Shown here: positions 8,002-16,102 of the stretch, in pieces
Numbering within the stretch: position 1 is the stretch's first letter
Layout of the letters: each line of letters begins with the position of its first letter
NCBI RefSeq assembly: GCF_032921865.1
Contig: NZ_CP136684.1
Location: 478,501 to 542,500 of the forward strand
Length of the DNA: 64,000 bases
From: Thalassospira lucentensis
GTDB lineage: Bacteria > Pseudomonadota > Alphaproteobacteria > Rhodospirillales > Thalassospiraceae
Direction: 5' to 3'
The notes under the pieces: model-generated
Told to the model about the DNA's origin: nothing
What the model saw: only the letters and a program-made list of their open reading frames with translations
The model's database searches: none
Program-made: the position numbers and the translations under genes

Positions 8002-9362
8002 TACGAAAGTCCCTCGGCGGCAAAGACATCATTTATCGCCAATTCAAACAGATCGACAATCTTCGCAACATCATCCTCGGTCACGATAAAGGGTGGCGCA
8101 AACAGCACATGGTCACCGCGCACGCCATCAATCGTGCCGCCCATCGGATAGGCCATCAATCCGCGGGCAAAGGCCGCCTTCTTGATTTTGGCGTTGATCT
8201 TGCGCGACGGATCAAACGGGTCCTTGGTTTCGCGATCCGCGACCAGTTCGACACCGCGGAACAGTCCCCGGCCCCGAATGTCGCCGACAAACGGGTGCTG
8301 CCCGAACCGTTCGCGCAGCCCATCGGCCAGCAATTCGCCCTGCTTGACGACATTGGCCAGAAGGTCGCGTTCACGGATGGTCCGCTGGGTTGCAAGTGCC
8401 GCCGCACAGGCTGTTGCATGCCCCTGATAGGTATGGCCGTGCTGGAAGAAACCCGATCCATTGGCAATCGCATCATCGATTTTCTTCGACACCAGAATGG
8501 CACCAATCGGCTGATATCCGGCACCAAGTCCCTTGGCGATGGTTTGAAGATCGCCGGCAACACCTTCCTGTTCAATCGCATGCAGGGTGCCGGTTCGCCC
8601 CATGCCGCACATGACCTCGTCCAGGATCAGCAATACACCATACTGATCGCAAATCTCGCGGATGCGTTTGAAGTATCCCGGCACTGGTGCAACCGCACCC
8701 GATGTCGCGCCGACAACCGGTTCGGCGACAAAGGCGGCAACGCTATCTGCGCCCAGTTCAAGGATCGCGGTTTCAAGTTCGTTGGCAACCCGCAAACCAT
8801 ATGCCTCGTCACTTTCGCCCGGCAACTGGTCGCGATACTGATAACAGGGCGCGATATGGCTTGCGGTGATCAGCAGTGGCTCGAACTGTTTGCGGCGCCA
8901 CATATTGCCGCCAACCGAGAGCGCGCCCAGCGTATTGCCGTGATAGGACTGGCGACGCGCAATCACGTATTTCCGGTCCGGCTGCCCGATTTCCAGAAAA
9001 TACTGCCGCGCCATTTTAAGGGCGGCCTCGGTTGCCTCGGACCCGCCCGAAACGAAATATGCCTTGGCAATGCCTTCGGGGGCATGGGTGACAAGGTCTT
9101 CGGCCAGTTCTTCCATCGCATCGGACGAGAAAAAGCCCGAATGCGCATAGGCAATCTGATCAATCTGGGCATGCATGGCCGCACGCACCGCCGGATCGGA
9201 ATGGCCAAGGCACGAAACCGCAGCACCCCCGCAGGCATCAAGATAACTTTTGCCGTTCTGATCAAAGATATAAATGCCTTCGCCCCGCACCGCGCGCGGC
9301 GGGGTCGCGACACTGCTGCGATGGAGGACATAGGTTTCGGGCTTGCTGTGGGGCTGTGTCAT
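8001..9362 (-). CDS. Class III PLP-dependent aminotransferase, 453 aa
   Basis: The fold-type I, class III pattern is complete: the phosphate-binding VSGGSEATEAALKMAR near residue 104, the cofactor-ring aspartate in LLILDEVMCGMGRTG (Asp248), and the Schiff-base lysine Lys277 in TIAKGLGAGYQPIGAIL. The enzyme transfers an amino group, typically from an omega- or beta-amino acid or an amine, to pyruvate or 2-oxoglutarate. The 4-base overlap with the rpiR-type gene and the one-base overlap with the BKACE gene make a three-gene operon. A likely role is to turn an imported amino acid into the beta-keto acid that BKACE cleaves. The exact substrate is unknown. Confidence 0.93.
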   Translation of the reverse strand: MTQPHSKPETYVLHRSSVATPPRAVRGEGIYIFDQNGKSYLDACGGAAVSCLGHSDPAVRAAMHAQIDQIAYAHSGFFSSDAMEELAEDLVTHAPEGIAKAYFVSGGSEATEAALKMARQYFLEIGQPDRKYVIARRQSYHGNTLGALSVGGNMWRRKQFEPLLITASHIAPCYQYRDQLPGESDEAYGLRVANELETAILELGADSVAAFVAEPVVGATSGAVAPVPGYFKRIREICDQYGVLLILDEVMCGMGRTGTLHAIEQEGVAGDLQTIAKGLGAGYQPIGAILVSKKIDDAIANGSGFFQHGHTYQGHATACAAALATQRTIRERDLLANVVKQGELLADGLRERFGQHPFVGDIRGRGLFRGVELVADRETKDPFDPSRKINAKIKKAAFARGLMAYPMGGTIDGVRGDHVLFAPPFIVTEDDVAKIVDLFELAINDVFAAEGLS

Positions 9363-10261
9363 GATCTGGAATTCCGTGTGGGATCGGCTTCGTCATAATA
9401 GGTGTCAAAAGCCGCAAGTTGTTCTTCTGCCGCGGCAATCCGTTGCAGTGCCTTTTGCCCGCCGCGCGCGACCAGAAGCGCCACAAGCGCCTGCATGACC
9501 GAAACACTGGCGGTAAAACTTTGAAAGAAGGACGGCGATCTGTCGGACACGACCAGCTTGGTCACCGCATCCATTGCAATCGGCGCCACATCTGAATCGC
9601 TGACCGCAATCACCGGGCAATGCTGATTGCGCGCAAACTCGACCGCGCGCACCGTATCGCGGATATAGGGCCGTGCGCCCACCGCAATCAGGATGTCGCG
9701 CCGGCCAATGCCCCGCAACTGATCGCCAAATGCGCCCGAACGCCCATCCACCAGAACGACATTGTCGTTAAACAGCCGATAGGCATAGGCAAACTGATAG
9801 GCCGCCGGATAGGCCGCCCCGCGTCCGACAACAAAAACCTGACGGGCGCGCGCAATATGTTCGCAGGCATCCTTCATGCGTTCACACATTTCCGGGCCGA
9901 ATGCCTGACCGATATTGGCAATTTCGGCCTGCGCGATATCTTCAAGCAGATGCGTATCACGATGGATATCGGCTTCGCTGTTTTGCAACGCGCGGGCGCG
10001 GTGCGCATAACTTGCCGGAAGGTCAAGCAACCGGTTCTGGTAACTGTCACGGAACTGCTGCCATGTATCGACCCCGATGGCCGCCATCAGGCGCGTGACC
10101 GTGCTGGGCGGGACATTCGCCGCCCGCGCAAGCGCGCGCATCGATCGCAGGGCAACATCATTGGGATGATCAAGGATATGGCGCGCCGCCTTCTGCATCT
10201 GCGGGCTCAACGTTGCATAGTCGGAAATCAGCTTTTCGCGCAAATCGGTGTAAACACCCAT
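9359..10261 (-). CDS. RpiR-family transcriptional regulator (HTH plus SIS domain)
   Basis: Residues 1-80 are the RpiR helix-turn-helix domain (KAARHILDHPNDVALRSMRALARAANVPPSTVTRLMAAIG). Residues about 125-260 are a sugar-isomerase (SIS) sensing domain with the VFVVGRGAAYPAAYQFAY glycine region. Family members bind phosphorylated sugars or related ligands through the SIS domain and bind palindromic sites. As first gene of the operon with the aminotransferase and BKACE it most likely controls its own operon. Upstream GAAACAT/ATGTTTC repeats are candidate operators, and a related repeat precedes the TRAP operon. Confidence 0.93.
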   Translation of the reverse strand: MGVYTDLREKLISDYATLSPQMQKAARHILDHPNDVALRSMRALARAANVPPSTVTRLMAAIGVDTWQQFRDSYQNRLLDLPASYAHRARALQNSEADIHRDTHLLEDIAQAEIANIGQAFGPEMCERMKDACEHIARARQVFVVGRGAAYPAAYQFAYAYRLFNDNVVLVDGRSGAFGDQLRGIGRRDILIAVGARPYIRDTVRAVEFARNQHCPVIAVSDSDVAPIAMDAVTKLVVSDRSPSFFQSFTASVSVMQALVALLVARGGQKALQRIAAAEEQLAAFDTYYDEADPTRNSRS

Positions 10262-10323
10262 TTTCCTGCGTTCCTGTGGTCAATTGATCGAAAAACTACG
10301 CCACAGCAGCCCGGATTTTACAA

Positions 10324-10363
10324 CAAATGTTTCATATTAATATTTTAGTGAAACATTTGTTTC
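10324..10363. promoter_or_regulatory. Candidate RpiR operator cluster
   Basis: A perfect 11-base inverted repeat has arms CAAATGTTTCA (10324-10334) and TGAAACATTTG (10349-10359) around a 14-base AT-rich spacer. A second, overlapping palindrome is GAAACA-TT-TGTTTC at 10350-10363. The cluster begins 63 bases upstream of the rpiR-type start codon, in the divergent region shared with the receiver-Hpt gene. It shares its half-site with the repeat at 7037-7062. Confidence 0.6.
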
Positions 10364-10457
10364 GCGAACTGTTTCATCGATAAAACGGTATTGCGTGCCG
10401 GGAATGGTAAAAAACATGGACTTATAAGAAAAAAATGTAACAATACCGGCTTCGCGG

Positions 10458-10477
10458 ATGAAACGTTCCCGTTTCAT
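10458..10477. promoter_or_regulatory. Further GAAAC inverted repeat in the divergent region
   Basis: Arms ATGAAACG (10458-10465) and CGTTTCAT (10470-10477) enclose four bases. It lies 60 bases before the receiver-Hpt start codon. It may be a third regulator site or a leader hairpin; the GAAAC core matches the neighbouring candidate operators. Confidence 0.4.
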
Positions 10478-10537
10478 ATAAGGATACAAAACTATACCCG
10501 CGATACGGGACTGGGCACCGAATCGATAAGGTGGCCA

Positions 10538-11632
10538 ATGAATAATCAGCTGATCGATGCACTGGCGCAGACAACTGCGGGCATCGCCCTTTTTGACAGC
10601 AATGAACGAATTATCTATGCGAACCCCGCATGGGAACAGCTGATTACCGGCGTCGCCGAGGAAGACCTGCTGTTTTCCGAGACCGAGCTTGCCGATGGCG
10701 GAATGATTTCCGTCTGCTTTGTCAAACCGCAGGCAAAGCTCACCCACCCGATTGAGCTGCCAGCATCGGCCAATGATTCCAAAATCGGTACCGTCATCAT
10801 CGCCGATGACAGCGAAAGCAACCGGATGGTCGCACGACGCATCCTGCAGGCCGAAGGATACGGCATTGTCGAGGCCACCAACGGCCAGACGGTTCTGAAC
10901 ATGCTGCGCCGCGGGGTTACCGCCGATCTGATCCTGATGGATGTCGAAATGCCCGACATGGATGGCCTGCATACAACGCGCCGCATCCGTCACATGCAGG
11001 GCCCGGTCGCCCAGACCCCGATCATCGCCCTTTCCGCCCACCAGTCGCGCGACTGGAACGTGATTGCGCGTCAGTCCGGCGTGGACGAATTCATCAACAA
11101 ACCGATCCAGCGAACCAAACTTCTTGATACCATTCGCGACCTCATCAGCCGATCCCCGGACGGTGCGACGCCAACCGCGCGACTGTCACCGCCGCCCGTG
11201 CTGCGCTCCAAGGGCGCGCGCCTCAGCCGCCCGGAACGGCTTGACCCGCCTGCAAGCCCGGTTCTTGATATCCGCACGCTGGAACAGCTTTATGCCGATG
11301 CCGGGGACGAAGGGGCGTCTTGCGGCATTGACCTGTTCATCAATGAAACCCAGACCCGACTGGTCAAGATCGATAACGCCCTTTCAAGCGACGATCTCGC
11401 AACCGTGCGCGACGAGGTCCATGTGCTTAAAAGCACGTCGGGCACCTTTGGCCTGCGCCAGCTTTCCGACCTTTGCGAAACGACGCAGAATTTCTTTGAA
11501 GAAGACGATATCGACGAAGGCCGCATTCTCGCCCTGTCACGCCAGGTCGTGCAACTGGCGCCGACGGCCCTGACAGCACTTAACCTTTATCGCCGTTCAC
11601 GCGGCTGGGGCAGTCCGCAAAGAACCCAATAA
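10538..11632 (+). CDS. PAS-like/receiver/Hpt phosphorelay protein, 364 aa
   Basis: The ATG at 10538 is preferred because a purine-rich AAGGTGG precedes it; the frame stays open upstream but that part does not look coding. Residues 1-70 resemble a short PAS segment (TAGIALFDSNERIIYANPAWEQL). Residues 84-205 are a receiver domain with acidic Asp90-Asp91, phosphoacceptor Asp135 and Lys188. A Pro/Arg-rich linker leads to an Hpt domain from about residue 245, with His295 in HVLKSTSGTFG. There is no histidine kinase domain, so it should relay phosphate between other proteins in the cytoplasm. It is divergent from the rpiR-type operon. Confidence 0.88.
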   Translation: MNNQLIDALAQTTAGIALFDSNERIIYANPAWEQLITGVAEEDLLFSETELADGGMISVCFVKPQAKLTHPIELPASANDSKIGTVIIADDSESNRMVARRILQAEGYGIVEATNGQTVLNMLRRGVTADLILMDVEMPDMDGLHTTRRIRHMQGPVAQTPIIALSAHQSRDWNVIARQSGVDEFINKPIQRTKLLDTIRDLISRSPDGATPTARLSPPPVLRSKGARLSRPERLDPPASPVLDIRTLEQLYADAGDEGASCGIDLFINETQTRLVKIDNALSSDDLATVRDEVHVLKSTSGTFGLRQLSDLCETTQNFFEEDDIDEGRILALSRQVVQLAPTALTALNLYRRSRGWGSPQRTQ

Positions 11633-11792
11633 CCTGCCTTCACGACAACACTCGCCACCCCGGCCACACCTATTGCCGAGGCCGAGGCCGGGACCAAGGT
11701 TAGGCTTGAGGCAGAGACAGAGGCAGAATTCAGGACTGAGCCCCAAACCTCGTCAAAAACCTCAGTCCAAGCCCCAGCCAAATGCGCGATGT

Positions 11793-13724
11793 TCATATCG
11801 CGGCCTCGGGCATCGTTTTTTCCTGAACCACTTCCTGACCCCCTGCCTTCATCGATCCATCTACGCTGCCTTTTGCACGCATGATCTCTGCCCGGCGATC
11901 CGTTGCAAGATGCGTCTGCCAAATCCGCCAGACGAGTAACGCCCAAAGGCCAAGCGCCATATCCTGCGCGCCATGCCGTGTTGCCCTGCGCCAGTAATCC
12001 TGCCGCGTGCGATCCATTATTGGCAGATCGGCAAACAGCATCTCGATAATCCGGGCCTCGCGCCCCCACAAAAGCCCACCAAGCTTTACCAGCCAGTCCG
12101 ATACTGGCGGATTGAACCCGACTTTAGCTGCACTCAGGTAACCATCCGGCATCATTGGCACGATAGCCGCACGCAATAACGACTTCGCCCCGCCACGCAG
12201 ATGCTCCCGTGGCGAAACACAGTCGGCAATTGCCATCACCTCATGACCAAGCAACGGCACCCGGTATTCCAGCCCATATGCCATGCCGCATCTATCCGAC
12301 ATGGCAAGTTGATTGCCCGGCAATGTCACCCGTCGGTCAAACGCCATCATCCGGTCGCACAAATCACCGTCCGGCAAATCCTCGGGCACCACTAACCGCG
12401 CGCCGAATTCCGCCAATCCGCAACGATCATTCCAGTATTGAAACGCCCTTTGTGCGTCCCCCTGCCCGCCCCGAACAAACCGCGCAACCCCGCGCGGCAG
12501 CAACCGGGCAATATTGCCTGCCATCTTGCGTCGGATAAAACCCGGAACAGACTGCCACGCGCCGAACATCGCAGCCGCCCGATAGCGCGGATAACCGCCA
12601 AACAGCTCATCCCCTCCATCCCCGGCCAGGCAGATCGGTACATGTTTTGACACCGCCGAACCAAGCGCCTGCATCAAAACAACCGATGGATTGCCAAAGG
12701 GCGACCCAAAAGCCCGCAGGCCATCATTCAGATGCGCCAGAATTTCTTCGGGCCCGTCAGGTGCCACAACGATGTGCAACTCCATGCCCAGGTGCTTTGC
12801 CAACTGCCGTGCCCGCGGCGTTTCATCCATCTCGGCACTGTCAAATTGCATGACAAATCCCGGCGGCGGCTTTTGCCCACGTTCGCGCGCGACATCACAC
12901 GCCATGGCAGAAATGGCCCCGCTATCGACCCCGCCGGACAAAAGTATGCCAACATCCCGATCCGCATCCATCGCATCCGCCACCGACTGGCGAATGGCCC
13001 GGCGCAAGTCGGCAACTGTGTTGTCACCAGCAGCTCGGTGGCAAACGGCTGGCCGGATCATCCGGCTATCGATCTTGCCATCCTGCCAGCAGATCAGTTC
13101 CCCCGGCCTTAACTGCCGGATATCGGTAAAGCCGGTCGCCGGTGCAGGCACAAACAGATGGGCAAGATAATGCGGGAAAACATTCTGGTCCGGCATGGCC
13201 GGTACGATGCAACGAAGGGCTGCGACCTCGGACGCAAAAGCCACATTCCCGCTGCCATATTCGGAAAAATAAAGCGGCTTTATCCCGACCGGATCGCGCC
13301 CCAGCCAAAGCTGCCGCAATGCGCAATCCCAAAGCGCAAAGGCATACTGCCCGGAAAGATCGGCAAGTGCTTTGGCAGGATCAGCATCATCACGCAGGGC
13401 ATTGCCAAGAACCGCCAGAACCAGCGCCGCATCACTGTCACATTCAACCTGCTGTCCTTGGTCACGCAGTCCAGAAATCAGCCGCCGATGCCCCGCGATA
13501 TAACCATTAAACGCAAAGACAAACCGGCCATCGGGTGAAATCAGGGGCTGGTTTGCCGCCATCCCCGGATCGGTTGTGATCAGCCGACGCACGCCAAGCG
13601 TTACCGCACCAGCAGGGTCAAACCAGCACCCTTCATCATCAGGTCCCCGATGGGCAAGCGCACGAAGGGCAACAGACACACGATCCCGGTCCTCAACCGT
13701 CGTCGTCCCCGCCAATCCGCACAT
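11793..13724 (-). CDS. asnB: Asparagine synthase (glutamine-hydrolysing), 643 aa
   Basis: Cys2 directly after the initiator Met is the nucleophile of the class II glutaminase domain (residues 1-210, with AHRGPDDEG). The synthase domain follows, with the pyrophosphate loop ILLSGGVDSGAIS near residue 265 and CLAGDGGDELFGGYPRYR further on. The enzyme amidates aspartate or a related carboxylate using glutamine and ATP. At 643 residues it is longer than E. coli AsnB (554) and closer in size to the versions linked to surface polysaccharide or peptide modification, so a non-asparagine product is possible. Its ATG overlaps the upstream ribbon-helix-helix stop codon by one base. The 160 bases after it hold only G+A-rich low-complexity DNA with no terminator. 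Confidence 0.9.
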   Translation of the reverse strand: MCGLAGTTTVEDRDRVSVALRALAHRGPDDEGCWFDPAGAVTLGVRRLITTDPGMAANQPLISPDGRFVFAFNGYIAGHRRLISGLRDQGQQVECDSDAALVLAVLGNALRDDADPAKALADLSGQYAFALWDCALRQLWLGRDPVGIKPLYFSEYGSGNVAFASEVAALRCIVPAMPDQNVFPHYLAHLFVPAPATGFTDIRQLRPGELICWQDGKIDSRMIRPAVCHRAAGDNTVADLRRAIRQSVADAMDADRDVGILLSGGVDSGAISAMACDVARERGQKPPPGFVMQFDSAEMDETPRARQLAKHLGMELHIVVAPDGPEEILAHLNDGLRAFGSPFGNPSVVLMQALGSAVSKHVPICLAGDGGDELFGGYPRYRAAAMFGAWQSVPGFIRRKMAGNIARLLPRGVARFVRGGQGDAQRAFQYWNDRCGLAEFGARLVVPEDLPDGDLCDRMMAFDRRVTLPGNQLAMSDRCGMAYGLEYRVPLLGHEVMAIADCVSPREHLRGGAKSLLRAAIVPMMPDGYLSAAKVGFNPPVSDWLVKLGGLLWGREARIIEMLFADLPIMDRTRQDYWRRATRHGAQDMALGLWALLVWRIWQTHLATDRRAEIMRAKGSVDGSMKAGGQEVVQEKTMPEAAI

Positions 13725-13978
13725 CAGATATCTTCCGGAATATTTTGGGTATCTGGACTTTCAGCCAGCCGCCCCTGCAAATCCGCCAGCACATATAACC
13801 GCAAGGCGCTTGAAAGGTTGCCGTCGCGGCCTTCGTCAACCTCGGCTACCAGTTCCGCAATGGCCATGTCGCGTCGTGTGGCGATGCCCTGAAGTTCGGA
13901 CCAGAACGCATCTTCAAGCGAGAAGCTCGTCCGGTGTCCGGCAATTGTCACAGATCTTTTGCGAACGTCGCTACTCAT
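13724..13978 (-). CDS. Ribbon-helix-helix domain protein, 84 aa
   Basis: The sequence RKRSVTIAGHRTSFSLEDAFWSELQGIATRRDMAIAELVAEVD matches the RHH_4 type of small alphaproteobacterial DNA-binding proteins, in which an N-terminal beta strand pairs in a dimer and inserts into the major groove. I chose the start at 13978 (MSSDVRKRS) because family members begin just before this strand; an ATG at 14020 would add 14 unmatched residues. The gene is translationally coupled to asnB (TGATG overlap) and may regulate it, but no target site was identified. Confidence 0.8.
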   Translation of the reverse strand: MSSDVRKRSVTIAGHRTSFSLEDAFWSELQGIATRRDMAIAELVAEVDEGRDGNLSSALRLYVLADLQGRLAESPDTQNIPEDI

Positions 13979-14056
13979 CGGCCTGTATATCTTCCCAATC
14001 CTCGGCAACTCGATCATCATGCCGGTGGCGTCACCCGATCATGATAAGGCATCCCT

Positions 14057-14833
14057 ATGAAATTCATACATCTTTCAGATACGCATCTGCTGGCCCATGA
14101 TGATCTTTCGCGTCCGCCGCATTCTGGTGAAACGCTGCGTGCCGTCATTGCCGAAATCAACGAATATCATGCCGATGCCGCGATCTGCGTGATTACCGGC
14201 GACATCACCCATCATGGCCGCCCCGAACAATATGACCATGCGGTCGAACTGTTCGCGACCCTTGCCATGCCGTTTATCATGATCCCGGGCAACCACGATA
14301 TCCGCGAACCGATGCTGGCGGCCTTTCCCGATACGCCGCGCGATGAAAACGGCTTTATCAATCATGGCCAGACAATCGGCGGTATCCGGTTTGTGATGCT
14401 TGATACCATCGTGCCCGATGCCCATCACGGTACATTGTGCGACGCCCGGCTTGACTGGCTGAAACGCGAACTTGCCAGCCATCGCGATCTGCCGACCTTC
14501 CTGTTCATGCATCACCCGCCGCTTGATATGGGCCTGCCGTTCCTTGATTCGATCCGGATGGATGCGGATGCCGAACTGGCCGCCATCCTCAAGGACAATC
14601 CGCAGATTCGGCACATCTTCCTTGGCCACCTCCACCGTCCCGGCAACGGCATCTGGCAGGGTATTCCGTTCAATGTCGGTGGCAGCAGCCAGAAGGGCGA
14701 ACCTCTCGACATGCGTCATGAAAAGGAAGAAGAACTGGTTGAACGCGCCCCGTTAAAGCCGATGTTCGGTATCGTGCTGACCGATCCGTCGGGCAATGTG
14801 CGTTATCATTATGAAACGGTACCGTTTGAGTAG
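14057..14833 (+). CDS. Class III cyclic-nucleotide / glycerophosphodiesterase-like metallophosphoesterase
   Basis: All metal-binding motifs of the calcineurin-like fold are present: DTH (Asp8, His10), GDITHHGRPEQY, GNHD, the MHHPP histidines and GHLHRP. The order and the 258-residue length fit CpdA/GpdQ-type phosphodiesterases, which hydrolyse cAMP or glycerophosphodiesters with two metal ions in the cytoplasm. CpdA and GpdQ cannot be told apart by eye. The gene is divergent from the ribbon-helix-helix/asnB pair and ends only 2 bases from the converging queG stop codon, with no terminator between them. Confidence 0.88.
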   Translation: MKFIHLSDTHLLAHDDLSRPPHSGETLRAVIAEINEYHADAAICVITGDITHHGRPEQYDHAVELFATLAMPFIMIPGNHDIREPMLAAFPDTPRDENGFINHGQTIGGIRFVMLDTIVPDAHHGTLCDARLDWLKRELASHRDLPTFLFMHHPPLDMGLPFLDSIRMDADAELAAILKDNPQIRHIFLGHLHRPGNGIWQGIPFNVGGSSQKGEPLDMRHEKEEELVERAPLKPMFGIVLTDPSGNVRYHYETVPFE

Positions 14834-14835
14834 GA

Positions 14836-15990
14836 TCAGGAAGCCTCACGCGCCCATTCCGCCAGCACCGCCGGATCGCTTTCCATGCGTTCATGACGGG
14901 ATCGCAGAGCGTCAAACCCGCTGTCATCCATCAATTGCGACAGCGCCCAGACGGCAGACCCGCGCACAAGCGGACTTTCGTCTGTCAAAAGGCCCTCGAC
15001 ACGCGGAACAAGATACGCCGCCCCGCTATTGCCCACCGCCGTCAGGACATTGCGCAAAAACTTCGCCCGCCCTATCCGCTTGATCGGCGATCCGGTAAAG
15101 AAACTGCGAAATGTCTCGTCATCAAGATCAAGGAAATCGGCAAGCCTGGGCGCGGTCAGTTCGGCCCGCGGGATAAAGGCCATTTCCTGTGTCCGGCTGG
15201 CAAACTTGTTCCACGGGCACACTGCCAGACAATCGTCACAGCCATAAATCCGATTGCCCATTGCGCGTCGAAACTGGGGCGGGATCAATCCGTCATGCTC
15301 GATCGTCAGATACGAAATGCATTTGCGCGCATCAAGTTTGTAGGGGCCGGGAAACGCATCGGTCGGACAGGCCGAAAGACATTTTGAACAGGACCCGCAA
15401 TGATCGATTTCCGGCGCTGCCAGATCAAATTCAAGGGTCGTGAAAACCTCGCCCAGAAACAGCCAGCTGCCATAGTCGCGCGACACAAGATTGGTATGTT
15501 TCCCCTGCCAGCCGATCCCGGCTGCCTGCCCCAGCGGTTTTTCCAGCACCGGTGCGGTATCGACAAATACCTTGACCTGTTCGCCACCTGCCCCGGACTT
15601 CTGCGCCTGTTCCATCATCCAGCGCGCAAGCTGTTTCAGGCGTTTCTTGATCAGATCGTGATAATCGCGATTTCTGGCATAGACCGAAATCATCGCCCGG
15701 TCGGGATGATCCAGAAGCGTCAGCGGATTTTCCGCAGGCCCATAGTTGGAACCCAGAACAATGACGGATTTGACGTCCGGCCAAAGCATTTTCGGATCGC
15801 GACGGCGCGGCAACCGTTCCGGATCGTTCATCCAGTCCATGGTGCCATATTCGGCGGCGGCGACAAATTCATCGAGCCGCGCCTGATTGCGTTCGTCAAT
15901 CTGCGGGCGCGCGACGCCACAGACATCAAAGCCGATTTCACGGGCTTTGGCCTGAAGGCTTTCAAGGGTTATCGCAGCACCAACCGTCAT
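14836..15990 (-). CDS. queG: Epoxyqueuosine reductase
   Basis: QueG performs the last step of queuosine synthesis, reducing epoxyqueuosine in tRNA with cobalamin and two 4Fe-4S clusters. The 384-residue protein has the N-terminal KAREIGFDVCGVARP segment, the cluster motifs CGSCSKCLSACPTDAFP and CDDCLAVCPWNKFA, and a C-terminal HEAT-like region (LLTDESPLVRGSAVWALSQL) that binds tRNA. The length is normal. It lies about 5 kb from queF-tgt-queA with the iron-uptake genes between, so it is in the same neighbourhood but not the same operon. Confidence 0.95.
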   Translation of the reverse strand: MTVGAAITLESLQAKAREIGFDVCGVARPQIDERNQARLDEFVAAAEYGTMDWMNDPERLPRRRDPKMLWPDVKSVIVLGSNYGPAENPLTLLDHPDRAMISVYARNRDYHDLIKKRLKQLARWMMEQAQKSGAGGEQVKVFVDTAPVLEKPLGQAAGIGWQGKHTNLVSRDYGSWLFLGEVFTTLEFDLAAPEIDHCGSCSKCLSACPTDAFPGPYKLDARKCISYLTIEHDGLIPPQFRRAMGNRIYGCDDCLAVCPWNKFASRTQEMAFIPRAELTAPRLADFLDLDDETFRSFFTGSPIKRIGRAKFLRNVLTAVGNSGAAYLVPRVEGLLTDESPLVRGSAVWALSQLMDDSGFDALRSRHERMESDPAVLAEWAREAS

Positions 15991-16054
15991 GGCAAAACAT
16001 CTGGGTCGTTTTCTCTCTCTGTGCTGCCTTATATAGGTTTGTCACCGAAACGCA

Positions 16055-16083
16055 AAAGGCCGCAGCACATGGCTGCGGCCTTT
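16055..16083 (-). terminator. Rho-independent terminator after the TonB receptor
   Basis: A perfect 12-base stem (AAAGGCCGCAGC with GCTGCGGCCTTT) has a 5-base loop and is followed by TTTTGC on the minus strand. It lies 20 bases after the receptor stop codon. Confidence 0.85.
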
Positions 16084-16102
16084 AAATCGAAATCAGACTC
16101 AA

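Noticed and set aside
7860-9398. A 512-codon open frame on the plus strand
   Set aside because: Antisense to the aminotransferase gene, with no recognisable protein character.
11633-11792. GAGGC-rich low-complexity stretch after asnB
   Set aside because: Irregular repeats with no clear hairpin, gene or element; noted only as low-complexity DNA.
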